From an uncultured Collinsella sp. (lineage in GTDB: Bacteria; Actinomycetota; Coriobacteriia; Coriobacteriales; Coriobacteriaceae): a DNA stretch of 64,000 nt. The DNA lies in contig UQIS01000007.1 in NCBI GenBank assembly GCA_900541245.1, positions 1 to 64,000 on the forward strand. Direction: 5' to 3'. The stretch's first letter is position 1. The number at the start of each line of letters is the position of its first letter. The notes under the pieces are model-generated. The model saw only the letters and a program-made list of their open reading frames with translations, was not told the DNA's origin and did no database searches. Positions 42,078-50,330 of this stretch are shown here, piece by piece. The position numbers were made by a program, and so were the translations under genes.

Positions 42078-44705
42078 ATGAGAATCGATAAGCTAGCAAT
42101 GACGTCGCGCGAGGCGCTGCAGACCGCCATGAGCACGGCTGCCGATGCGCAGGCTGGCGCGGTGGAGCCGATTCACCTGCTGTCTGCCCTGCTCGGTGCC
42201 GGCGAGCGCAATATCTCCGTGATCATCGAGCGCATCGGCGCTGACCCGGCCCAGCTCGCACGCTCCACGCAAGATGCCATCGACCACGCGCCCAAGGTTT
42301 CGGGCGAGGGCCAGCAGATGGGCCTGTCAAACGAGCTCGTCCGCGTCATCGAGAAGGCCGAGAAGAAGGCCACCAAGATGGGCGACAGCTTTGTGGTGAC
42401 CGAGCATCTGCTGATGGCACTTGCCGAGGACAAGGGCGAGGCGGGCCGTGTTCTGCGCGACGCAGGCGTCACCAAGGAGCGCATCGAGCAGGTCTACGAG
42501 GAGCTGCGCGGCGATGACCGCGTGACGTCTGCCGAAGACAAAACCCAGTTTGAGGCCTTGGAGCAGTACGGCCGCAACATCTGCGACCTCGCCCGCGCCG
42601 GCAAGCTCGACCCGGTCATCGGCCGTACCGACGAGATCCGCCGTACCATCCAGGTCCTGTCCCGTCGTACCAAGAACAACCCCGTGCTCATCGGCGAGCC
42701 GGGCGTCGGCAAGACGGCCATCGTCGAGGGCATCGCCCAGCGTATCGTGGCCGGCGACGTGCCGAGCACCCTGCGCGACCGCGACCTCATCGAGCTCGAC
42801 ATGAGCGCGCTGGTCGCCGGCGCCAAGTACCGTGGCGAGTTCGAGGACCGCTTGAAGGCCGTACTCAAGGAAGTCCAGAAGTCCGAGGGCAAGGTCATCC
42901 TGTTCATCGATGAGCTCCACACCATTGTGGGCGCGGGTGCCACCGAGGGCTCCATGGACGCCGGCAACATCCTCAAGCCGGCGCTCGCCCGTGGTGACCT
43001 GCATGCGATCGGCGCGACTACGCTTGACGAATACCGCAAGTACATCGAGAAGGACGCGGCGCTCGCCCGTCGTTTCCAGACTGTTATGGTGAGCGAGCCT
43101 ACCGTCGAGGACACCATTTCGATCCTGCGTGGTCTGAAGGAGAAGTACGAGATCTTCCACGGTGTGCATATCACCGATAGCGCGCTCGTGGCAGCTGCCG
43201 ACCTCTCCGATCGCTACATCGCCGACCGCTTCCTGCCCGACAAGGCCATCGATCTGGTCGATGAGGCGGCAAGCCGCCTGCGCATGGAACTCGACAGCAT
43301 GCCGGTCGAGATCGACGCCACCACGCGTCAGCTCACCCAGCTGCAGATCGAGGAACAGGCGCTCATGAAGGAGACCGACGACGCCTCCAAGGAGCGTCTG
43401 GAGGCCCTGCGCCAAGAGATTGCCGAGGTCCAAGAAAAGCTCAACGTGCAAAAGGCCGGCTGGCTCAACCAGAAGAACGCCATCGACCACGTGCAGGAGC
43501 TCAAGGGGCAGCTTGACGAGGCCAAGAGCGAGGAGGAGCGCGCGACGCGCAACGGCGACCTGGGCCGTGCGTCCGAGCTGCGCTACTCCGTGATTCCGGG
43601 TCTGCAGCAGCAGATTCAGGATTCCGAGGCTGCGCTCGAGGCACAAAAGCAGAAGGACGGCGAGGGTCTCAACGAGCAGGTGACCTCCGATGAGATCGCC
43701 GAGGTCGTGAGTGCCTGGACCGGCGTGCCCGTGTCCAAGATGATGCAGGGCGAGCTCGACAAGTTGAAGGGCTTGGAGGGTGAGCTGCATAAGCGCGTCA
43801 TCGGCCAGGACGAGGCCGTCTCCGCTGTCGCCGCGGCCGTGCGCCGCAGCCGTGCGGGTCTCTCCGATCCGGACAAGCCCATCGGCAGCTTCTTCTTCCT
43901 GGGCCCCACCGGTGTAGGCAAGACCGAGCTCGCCAAGGCGCTGGCCGAGTGCCTGTTCGATGACGAGCGCGCGCTCGTGCGTATCGACATGTCCGAGTAC
44001 ATGGAGAAGTTCAGCGTCCAGCGTCTGATCGGTGCGCCCCCGGGATACGTGGGTTACGACGAGGGCGGTCAGCTCACCGAGGCTGTGCGCCGTCGTCCGT
44101 ACTCCGTGATCTTGCTTGACGAGATGGAGAAGGCTCACCCGGATGTATTCAACGTGCTGTTGCAGGTGCTCGATGACGGCCGTCTGACCGACGGTCAGGG
44201 TCGCCAGGTGTCCTTCAAGAACACAATCATCATCATGACGAGCAACGTGGGTTCCAAGGCTATCGCTGAGCTTTCGGGCAAGGACGAGGAGGAGATGCGC
44301 CATCAGGTCGACGCGGCCATGGCTCAGACCTTCCGCCCCGAGTTCCTCAACCGTATCGATGACATCGTGGTGTTCCATCCGCTCGGCATGGCGCAGATCG
44401 AGAAGATCGTCGACATCCAACTTGCCGATGTCCGCGCCCGCCTGGCCAAGGAGCGCATGACGCTTGCCATCACCCCGGCGGCCAAGCAGATGCTCGCCGT
44501 GGGCGGCTTGGACCCGGTCTTTGGTGCCCGTCCGCTCAAACGTCTGGTTCAGCGCGAGGTCGTGGATGCCATCGCGGCGGCCATCATCGACGGCACGGTG
44601 CGCGAGGGAGATCAGGTAACGGTCGATGTCGACAAGGACGGTGGCTTTACCGTCGTGTGCGACAACACGCCGGCGGCCACCTACGAGGTCCCCGACGCCG
44701 AGTAA
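42078..44705 (+). CDS. clpB: disaggregase ClpB (Hsp100)
   Basis: AAA+ chaperone of 875 residues. The N-terminal Clp repeat domain (to about 145) is followed by AAA-1 with Walker A GEPGVGKTA, the coiled-coil middle domain (about 405-525) and AAA-2 with Walker A GPTGVGKTE and IDMSEYMEKFSVQRL. The middle domain separates ClpB from ClpA and ClpC. It resolubilises aggregates with DnaK. AGAGAGGTGATTCC precedes the ATG. Its predicted HspR site ties it to the dnaK operon regulon. Confidence 0.98.
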   Translation: MRIDKLAMTSREALQTAMSTAADAQAGAVEPIHLLSALLGAGERNISVIIERIGADPAQLARSTQDAIDHAPKVSGEGQQMGLSNELVRVIEKAEKKATKMGDSFVVTEHLLMALAEDKGEAGRVLRDAGVTKERIEQVYEELRGDDRVTSAEDKTQFEALEQYGRNICDLARAGKLDPVIGRTDEIRRTIQVLSRRTKNNPVLIGEPGVGKTAIVEGIAQRIVAGDVPSTLRDRDLIELDMSALVAGAKYRGEFEDRLKAVLKEVQKSEGKVILFIDELHTIVGAGATEGSMDAGNILKPALARGDLHAIGATTLDEYRKYIEKDAALARRFQTVMVSEPTVEDTISILRGLKEKYEIFHGVHITDSALVAAADLSDRYIADRFLPDKAIDLVDEAASRLRMELDSMPVEIDATTRQLTQLQIEEQALMKETDDASKERLEALRQEIAEVQEKLNVQKAGWLNQKNAIDHVQELKGQLDEAKSEEERATRNGDLGRASELRYSVIPGLQQQIQDSEAALEAQKQKDGEGLNEQVTSDEIAEVVSAWTGVPVSKMMQGELDKLKGLEGELHKRVIGQDEAVSAVAAAVRRSRAGLSDPDKPIGSFFFLGPTGVGKTELAKALAECLFDDERALVRIDMSEYMEKFSVQRLIGAPPGYVGYDEGGQLTEAVRRRPYSVILLDEMEKAHPDVFNVLLQVLDDGRLTDGQGRQVSFKNTIIIMTSNVGSKAIAELSGKDEEEMRHQVDAAMAQTFRPEFLNRIDDIVVFHPLGMAQIEKIVDIQLADVRARLAKERMTLAITPAAKQMLAVGGLDPVFGARPLKRLVQREVVDAIAAAIIDGTVREGDQVTVDVDKDGGFTVVCDNTPAATYEVPDAE

Positions 44706-44746
44706 ATTATGGGGCCGGCTTTAACCGCACCTCATCGCAAAACGCC

Positions 44747-44783
44747 AAGGGCGGCGGATCCAATCGGGTCCGCCGCCCTTTTT
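44747..44783 (+). terminator. rho-independent terminator of clpB
   Basis: GGGCGGCGGATCC (44749-44761) / GGGTCCGCCGCCC (44766-44778) followed by TTTTT. Confidence 0.93.
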
Positions 44784-44835
44784 CGTGCGACAATCGATGA
44801 TGTTGAGCATGAGTACATGGCAAGGAGATATGCAG

Positions 44836-45039
44836 ATGAAAGACGAGAACAAGACGCACGCACCGGCTGCTGAGGCAGCGCCCGCCGCGCCGGTCGCACC
44901 GAAGGCTTCTCCCAAACCGGCACCCAAGCCGCGCGACCCCTACATCCGTGCCGAGAACGAGGACGATGACGGCTACGATCCCTACAGCGATCGCTGCCCC
45001 GAGCGCGAGCCGCTGTTCGAAGCCGACCCGTGGCGCTAA
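44836..45039 (+). CDS. small Pro/Ala-rich protein
   Basis: Protein of 67 residues. The first half is Ala/Pro/Lys-rich and disordered (APAAEAAPAAPVAPKASP); the second half is acidic (RAENEDDDGYDPYSDRCPE). ATG 44836 has AAGGAG with eight-base spacing. No family is recognised, and it lies just after the clpB terminator. Codon use looks coding, but it could be dispensable. Confidence 0.55.
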   Translation: MKDENKTHAPAAEAAPAAPVAPKASPKPAPKPRDPYIRAENEDDDGYDPYSDRCPEREPLFEADPWR

Positions 45040-45184
45040 CTTTTGTAGGGCGGTCATAATATCCCCGTCCCAAATCGACTGCTCGGGGAGTCGCATTCGA
45101 ACTTGGTAGTCCTCTCAGCCACTCGACATCCTTCGGAGCAGTAATAGTGAAAAAACTTGCGTAAGTGTTAATCAAGTCAGACAA

Positions 45185-45244
45185 AATCTTGCTCTCTAAT
45201 TAATCAAGAATCGGTATAGTTTTGATTAGCTAGAGAGCAAGATT
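45185..45244. promoter_or_regulatory. 23-bp inverted repeat before ATPase gene
   Basis: Arms from 45185-45207 (AATCTTGCTCTCTAATTAATC...) and 45222-45244 pair at 21 of 23 positions. TATAGT (45214-45219) lies in the loop as a possible -10, and the right arm ends eight bases before the ATG, so it could be an operator or an mRNA hairpin near the ribosome site. Confidence 0.55.
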
Positions 45245-45252
45245 GGAGAATC

Positions 45253-46605
45253 ATGGCATTCAACGACTTGATCGCCCAGAAAATAAAGGACTTTGAACAG
45301 CAGGGGGTTCCGCTGGTCTTTGAGCGAGACCTTGATCTAGGAAACCCACAGGAGCCAAAGCGCGACAACATCGTAAATGTGATTGTGGGGGCCCGCCGTT
45401 GTGGAAAGACGTATCGCCTGTATCAGGAGATGCGGCGGCTTCAGAGCCGGGGCGTTGAGCTTGACCGGATGCTTTACTTCAATTTTGAGGATGAGCGCTT
45501 GCGCCCGTATGAGCCATCGCTGCTGGCGGACGTGCTCGACACGTTCTATGCGCTGTATCCTGCTGCTCGAACCGAGGGCGCTTACATTTTCTTTGACGAG
45601 ATCCAGGAAATTCCCGAATGGGGTGCGTTTCTGCGGCGTGTAGTCGATACGGAGAAAGCGACCGTCTATGTGACGGGATCTTCTTCTAAGATGCTGTCCT
45701 CAGAACTTAAGAGCGAGTTCAGGGGTCGTTCTCTTGTGCGAGAGCTTTTTCCGTTGAGTTTTTCGGAATACGTTCGATATAAGACGGGGAGCGTTCCCGA
45801 GCCAGATGCGACCTTTTCCCCGAGCGATACAGCGCTGCTTCGACATCATCTGATCGGATATCTTGAACGAGGGGGATTCATCGCGACACTTGAGCAGACG
45901 CCCGCAGACGCGATTCAGCTGCTACAGGAATATGCTTCGCGAACGGTCGCCATGGACGTCGTTGAGCGTTACGACGTCAAGAACCCTCGCCTGGCATCGC
46001 TGTTCCTAACGCGGTGTATGGCATCTTCGGGACGAGAACTGTCAGTGAACAAAGTGTACAACGAGTTCAAGAGCAGACAGATACCCGTCAGCCGTAATTC
46101 GCTCAGCGATTTACTTGAGTATTATGAGGACGCCTACCTGTTATTTTCTGTGCCGGAGTTCACGCGTTCACTGGCAAATAACATGCGGTCTGCGTCTAAG
46201 GTCTACGCTGTCGACCCTGCGATGTTTGGAGCATTCTCTCCCGCATCGGCATTGGACCAGGGCCAGAGGCTCGAGACCGCAGTGTTCAATGCGCTAAGAA
46301 GAAGGACTCCCGCGGTGAGGACCGGCTCGGTCTGCCGCCTGCTAATCAAAGAGAAGAGCAAAAGCCATGAGGTGGACTTTGTGGCTGGGGACGCGCTTCT
46401 CATGCGGGCTTATAGCCTGATTCAGGTGAGTTCGGATATGGCAAGTGAGAAAACGCGCGAGCGCGAAATTGCCGCGCTTGATGCCTCGATGGCCCAGTTT
46501 GATCTTGGCGAGTCGGCAATCGTTACCATGGATGAACAGACCGATATTCCATGCGAGCACGGTGTGGTACACGTTATGCCCGCATGGAAGTGGCTCCTTG
46601 CCTAA
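45253..46605 (+). CDS. AAA-like ATPase with DUF4143 domain
   Basis: Protein of 450 residues. The N-terminal P-loop ATPase has Walker A GARRCGKTYR (about residues 47-56) and Walker B IFFDEIQEIPEW (about 115-126). A C-terminal DUF4143 domain (about 210-420) contains the nuclease-like segment KEKSKSHEVDFVAGD. Such ATPases are widespread in gut bacteria and archaea and appear as orphan or mobile genes; their role is not established. The ATG follows GATTGGAGAATC and a long inverted repeat. GC content looks lower than in neighbouring genes, which suggests acquisition. Confidence 0.88.
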   Translation: MAFNDLIAQKIKDFEQQGVPLVFERDLDLGNPQEPKRDNIVNVIVGARRCGKTYRLYQEMRRLQSRGVELDRMLYFNFEDERLRPYEPSLLADVLDTFYALYPAARTEGAYIFFDEIQEIPEWGAFLRRVVDTEKATVYVTGSSSKMLSSELKSEFRGRSLVRELFPLSFSEYVRYKTGSVPEPDATFSPSDTALLRHHLIGYLERGGFIATLEQTPADAIQLLQEYASRTVAMDVVERYDVKNPRLASLFLTRCMASSGRELSVNKVYNEFKSRQIPVSRNSLSDLLEYYEDAYLLFSVPEFTRSLANNMRSASKVYAVDPAMFGAFSPASALDQGQRLETAVFNALRRRTPAVRTGSVCRLLIKEKSKSHEVDFVAGDALLMRAYSLIQVSSDMASEKTREREIAALDASMAQFDLGESAIVTMDEQTDIPCEHGVVHVMPAWKWLLA

Positions 46606-46678
46606 TCATCTATGGGCCTGTGGGGTCAGGACCTCCTGGCTCCTTCATCACGGTTGGGGAGCACCTTGCTGCGCCAGG

Positions 46679-48175
46679 CTAGTCCTGGGCCTTGATGCTC
46701 GGCAGCAGGATCTGGGCGAGGTAGTCGGTCTCGAGTTTGGTCGCGGCGTCGGCTTTGCCGTCTTTGCCGACCAGTACGTTCTTGATCTGGCTATAGGTGT
46801 AGCGGTTGCCGGTCGTAAGCTCGACAAGCTCAATGGCCGTGTCCATGGGGTAGGTTGACACGGGGTTCTGCGTCCGTCCGTTGATGGTCTGGGGCACCAC
46901 GTACGGATAGACGGGGCCGCTGGCGTAGACGGTATAACCGTTGCCTAGATTGGCCGCACCCAAAACCGTATCGCCTTCATCGGGCGTAAAGCTCTCGCCC
47001 TCGCGCACCGCGACGAGCGTCACGAGCGGCGTATTGGCGTCGTCGCCCAGATAGATGCATAGCGTGCTTCCGTTTTGCCAAGTTGCGACCTTGCCGTACC
47101 ACTCGACGGGAATATCGAGCTGGTAGAGGTCGGTTGCCTTGTGGCGAGCGTCAGCATCACGGGACGCCTGTGCCTTTTGCGCGCTCACGGCATTGACGGC
47201 GGCGTCGCGCCGCGCGGTTGCTGCCTGCTGGAGCACTTTGGCAGCCGCGGCGGAGCTCGCACCGCCCTCCTCGGCATACTTGGCGGCGGCATCGATCTGG
47301 TCGTCAGTCACCGTGTCGGCCGAAGGCACCTTGAGCTTAAAGGTGGCCTGGGCACTTAAATCCTGTCCATCGCTCTTAACGGTGACCTGCGTCTTGGTGG
47401 TCGGGACGGTATAGATGGTGCCGTCGGCCGCGATGGGGGAGGCAGCGATGGAGAGCGTGTAATCGCCGGGCAGCAGTTTGATGCCGCGGCCGTGCTCGTC
47501 AACGTAGAGCGTTTCGCTCACGGAAGAACCGTCGGAATCTTGTCCGCTCACCTGCACGGGAATCTTGGAGCCAGTTGAGCAGTCGAGGCCCGCGGCATGC
47601 ACGCCAATCTGCACCGACATCATGGTATGGGCGTTTGCGGCAAGCACGGCAGCCTGCTCTTGCTGATATCCGTTCCAGGCAGCATAGCCTGCACCGCCGG
47701 CGACGAGCGCGACGGCCACGACACCGGCGACCATCAGATTGCGGCGCTTGGGCGACATCTTGCGATGGCGGACCTCGGCCTCGCGTGCCGAGGGAACGGA
47801 CGGCAGGGGAATATCGCCCATGGCGATGGTCTCGTCCACGGCAGGAGCGGAGCCCAGGCCGGGAAGCTCGCGGGTCAGCGAATCTTCGGCCGGCAAGCTG
47901 TCGAGCAAGATGGTTTCCTCGCTCGTGTCGGATTCGGGCTGGTCATCGGCCTCGCATTCGGTGTCTTCGTGATCTGCCTCATCTTCGGCAGGCTCAACGT
48001 CGTCTGCATCCTGATCATCGGACTGCGCCTCGGCTTCCGACTCATCCTGCACATCAACGCCCGAATCGTCAAACGCAATCTCATCAAGTGAAATCCGGTC
48101 TAAGCTCTCCAAGGCCTCAGCGCAAGCTTCTGCATCTTGGGCCGCATCCTCTTGGCCCATCGTCTCATCTTTCAT
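46679..48175 (-). CDS. single-TM protein with acidic cytoplasmic tail
   Basis: Protein of 498 residues. Residues 1-100 are acidic and disordered (Glu/Asp/Ser-rich). A basic stretch RHRKMSPKRRNL leads into one TM helix (MVAGVVAVALVAGGAGYAAW, about 150-170). The outer part includes a beta-rich region, an Ala-rich helix around KYAEEGGASSAAAAKVLQ, and a C-terminal domain. The layout, with cytoplasmic tail, TM and extracellular domain, resembles Coriobacteriia membrane proteins annotated only as hypothetical. ATG 48175 with GGGGGATAT. Convergent with the DUF4143 ATPase. Confidence 0.8.
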   Translation of the reverse strand: MKDETMGQEDAAQDAEACAEALESLDRISLDEIAFDDSGVDVQDESEAEAQSDDQDADDVEPAEDEADHEDTECEADDQPESDTSEETILLDSLPAEDSLTRELPGLGSAPAVDETIAMGDIPLPSVPSAREAEVRHRKMSPKRRNLMVAGVVAVALVAGGAGYAAWNGYQQEQAAVLAANAHTMMSVQIGVHAAGLDCSTGSKIPVQVSGQDSDGSSVSETLYVDEHGRGIKLLPGDYTLSIAASPIAADGTIYTVPTTKTQVTVKSDGQDLSAQATFKLKVPSADTVTDDQIDAAAKYAEEGGASSAAAAKVLQQAATARRDAAVNAVSAQKAQASRDADARHKATDLYQLDIPVEWYGKVATWQNGSTLCIYLGDDANTPLVTLVAVREGESFTPDEGDTVLGAANLGNGYTVYASGPVYPYVVPQTINGRTQNPVSTYPMDTAIELVELTTGNRYTYSQIKNVLVGKDGKADAATKLETDYLAQILLPSIKAQD

Positions 48176-48300
48176 ATATCCCCCAAGCTCAATATCGGGA
48201 CAACACTGTACCCAAAAATGGAGCCATATAAAGCGCGTGCGAAATATAAGATCCGATTTAACTCGAGCGCATCGTTCGGCCGCATCCTCGCGGCAGCAAA

Positions 48301-48338
48301 AGGCCCCCGGAACGCGAACGAATCACATTCCGGGGGCT
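48301..48338 (-). terminator. terminator after DUF5692 gene
   Basis: AGGCCCCCGGAA (48301-48312) / TTCCGGGGGCT (48328-48338). On the minus strand the hairpin is followed by TTTTGC. Confidence 0.8.
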
Positions 48339-48408
48339 CTGCAATGCGTTGAGTTGCGCGGAGCCGGCTATGCTGCTTCGCGCCCAAGCGATGTCTGCGT
48401 CAGGCGCG

Positions 48409-49416
48409 TTACTCGGCGTGAGCGTAATCAACCTTGGCGCGGCGGGCGGTAGCCTTCTCCCAATCGCTGGTGCCCTCAAAGACATCCTGCTTGTAGGGAT
48501 TGCGGCCGAGCTTCTTGGCACGGTAGGCGATGTAGATGATCGCGGCGACGTTGGCGACCAGTGCGGCGATCGAGACCGCGGTAGCGGCGCCGGGGTCGAG
48601 TGTGGAGTGGGTCACAAAGATGGACTCCTCCTGGAAGTACGGGAACACCTGGGCAAACATGCACCAAATGGCCAGCGTAAAGGCGCGGTTCTGGATCCAG
48701 CCGCCCTTGTTCCAGATAAAGGCGGCGACGGTGGGCGCCAGCAGCAGCGCAAAGCCGCAGAACCAGGAGTGGGTGGGCAGGCAGTTGTAGGTGTAGCAGA
48801 AGTTCCAGATATCGTAGGCGATAATGTAGACCCAGGTCATATCGGGCCACAGCATGTCGGTCTGATCCTCGGAGGCGTAGACGCTCCACCAACCGGTCAT
48901 GCAGAAGATGTTGATGATGCCCGCGATGCCGTTGAACACGTTGTTCCAGCCGGCCAGCTGCGTGGCGCCCTCGGAGGTGACCCAGGTGGACTCGCCCAGG
49001 ACAAAGAAGTGATAGGCGCTCTCGAAGTCGGACACGACGGCGATCATGATGTTGATGGCGACGATCACAAACGGCCACGCGCGGAACCAATGCGCCTTGC
49101 CGATCTTGCCCCACTGGTACTTAATGGCAATGAAGCCCCAGCAGCCGGCGAGCGCCGCGTATACCTTGGCGTAGTGGAACCAGCTGTTCTGGTACACATG
49201 GGTGGGGTTGGTGAGCGCCCACTCGGCACCCTGCGAAACGCCCACGGCGATGGCGACGCAGTAGATGGTCATGGCCAGCGGAGCCACGCCAAAGATGATG
49301 GCCGCGCCGAGCTTGGTGCGGCGGCCGACCTCGTTGAGCACGATCAGGCCGATAAAGACCATGGCCCAGCCGGCCCAGTGGATAAGGGTGTCGCTACCCC
49401 AAACATCGAACAGCAT
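48409..49416 (-). CDS. DUF5692 family multi-TM protein
   Basis: Protein of 335 residues with about nine hydrophobic helices, rich in Trp, His and Tyr (HWAGWAMVFIGLIVLNEVG, YQNSWFHYAKVYAALAG, FNGIAGIINIFCMTGWW). It matches the DUF5692 type known mainly from Coriobacteriia; function unknown. It lies 63 bases downstream of a tetR gene and is probably co-transcribed, which suggests a TetR-controlled membrane protein. AGGAGAGCAGC precedes the ATG at 49416. Confidence 0.8.
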   Translation of the reverse strand: MLFDVWGSDTLIHWAGWAMVFIGLIVLNEVGRRTKLGAAIIFGVAPLAMTIYCVAIAVGVSQGAEWALTNPTHVYQNSWFHYAKVYAALAGCWGFIAIKYQWGKIGKAHWFRAWPFVIVAINIMIAVVSDFESAYHFFVLGESTWVTSEGATQLAGWNNVFNGIAGIINIFCMTGWWSVYASEDQTDMLWPDMTWVYIIAYDIWNFCYTYNCLPTHSWFCGFALLLAPTVAAFIWNKGGWIQNRAFTLAIWCMFAQVFPYFQEESIFVTHSTLDPGAATAVSIAALVANVAAIIYIAYRAKKLGRNPYKQDVFEGTSDWEKATARRAKVDYAHAE

Positions 49417-49479
49417 GCTGCTCTCCTTTCACACGCCCGCGGCCCCTCTTCTGATCGCGGGCAGTTTGGCCAAATGTCG

Positions 49480-50142
49480 TCAGTTCTGGGGCTTGCGCTC
49501 CGGATACTTGGCGGTATAGCCCTCGATGTGGAGTGTCGAGGCGATGATTTCCTTGACCGTTTCGTCGGGCACATCGGGGTGCGTGCGGATATACATCAAA
49601 AGGCCCATGATGAGGGTGTAGAACGTCTCGTAGACATGGTCGATGCGTAGCTCATGATGGGCGACAAAATCCACTACGGTGGTGTCGCAGATATACTGCG
49701 CCACGCGCTGGACCACGTTGTGCAAAAAGCCGCCGTAGAGCGCGCCGCTGCTCGAGGTAAGCGTGCTCGGCAGCTCGTGGCCGCTGGCGACCAGGCGCTT
49801 AAAGAGCGGGGCGACGGTGTCGAGCGCGCCCTCGATATCACCGACGGTGCGGTCGGCGTTCCACCGCTCGAGTTCGGAGATAAAGCCGTCGATCGCCTCG
49901 TCCATAACAGCGGTGACGGCGGCGTCCATGTCGGCGAAGTAGTGGTAGAACAATGAACGCGTGCAGCCGGCTCGCTTGGTCACGGCCGATACCGATAGGT
50001 GGGACACGCCCAGCTCGGAGCTTACGGTGCGCACGGCATCGAGGATCTCGCGACGGCGTTCGTCGCCCGTCAGGCGCTTTGCCGCGCTATCGGATGCGGG
50101 GACGGCATCGACCACAGAGGTACCTGCTGTGTTGTTGCCCAT
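49480..50142 (-). CDS. TetR-family transcriptional regulator
   Basis: Protein of 220 residues. The N-terminal TetR helix-turn-helix (RREILDAVRTVSSELGVSHL, then SVSAVTKRAGCTRSLFYHYF) is followed by an all-helical ligand domain. It is divergent from the iron-sulfur flavoenzyme at 50331, and two palindromes in the gap (50201-50238) are likely its sites. It probably controls both the DUF5692 gene behind it and the flavoenzyme-hypA unit. Confidence 0.93.
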   Translation of the reverse strand: MGNNTAGTSVVDAVPASDSAAKRLTGDERRREILDAVRTVSSELGVSHLSVSAVTKRAGCTRSLFYHYFADMDAAVTAVMDEAIDGFISELERWNADRTVGDIEGALDTVAPLFKRLVASGHELPSTLTSSSGALYGGFLHNVVQRVAQYICDTTVVDFVAHHELRIDHVYETFYTLIMGLLMYIRTHPDVPDETVKEIIASTLHIEGYTAKYPERKPQN

Positions 50143-50200
50143 GTTTTGCCGCCTTTCATCCTCTTTTGCCTGACCGTTCGCCTAACAGTCTTGAATATTG

Positions 50201-50238
50201 TTGACGGTTCGTCAATACTATTTTTGACACAATGTCAA
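50201..50238. promoter_or_regulatory. paired TTGAC palindromes, candidate TetR operators
   Basis: TTGACGGTTCGTCAA (50201-50215) and TTGACACAATGTCAA (50224-50238) are perfect 6-bp-arm palindromes with 3-base centres, spaced 23 bases centre to centre, between the divergent tetR and flavoenzyme genes. Confidence 0.75.
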
Positions 50239-50330
50239 CAATGGCGGGTGAACGGCATGGGGCATGCCCGGCCTGCAAAAAAAGAGGGGCGCTGCGGCTT
50301 CGTCGGGCTGTGGCAAGAGAAGGGACAACC

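Noticed and set aside
42327..44420. 697-codon open frame opposite clpB
   Set aside because: Shadow of clpB codon use; no motifs.
46606..46678. gene between convergent ATPase and membrane protein genes
   Set aside because: Only 73 bases with no ORF or hairpin of note.
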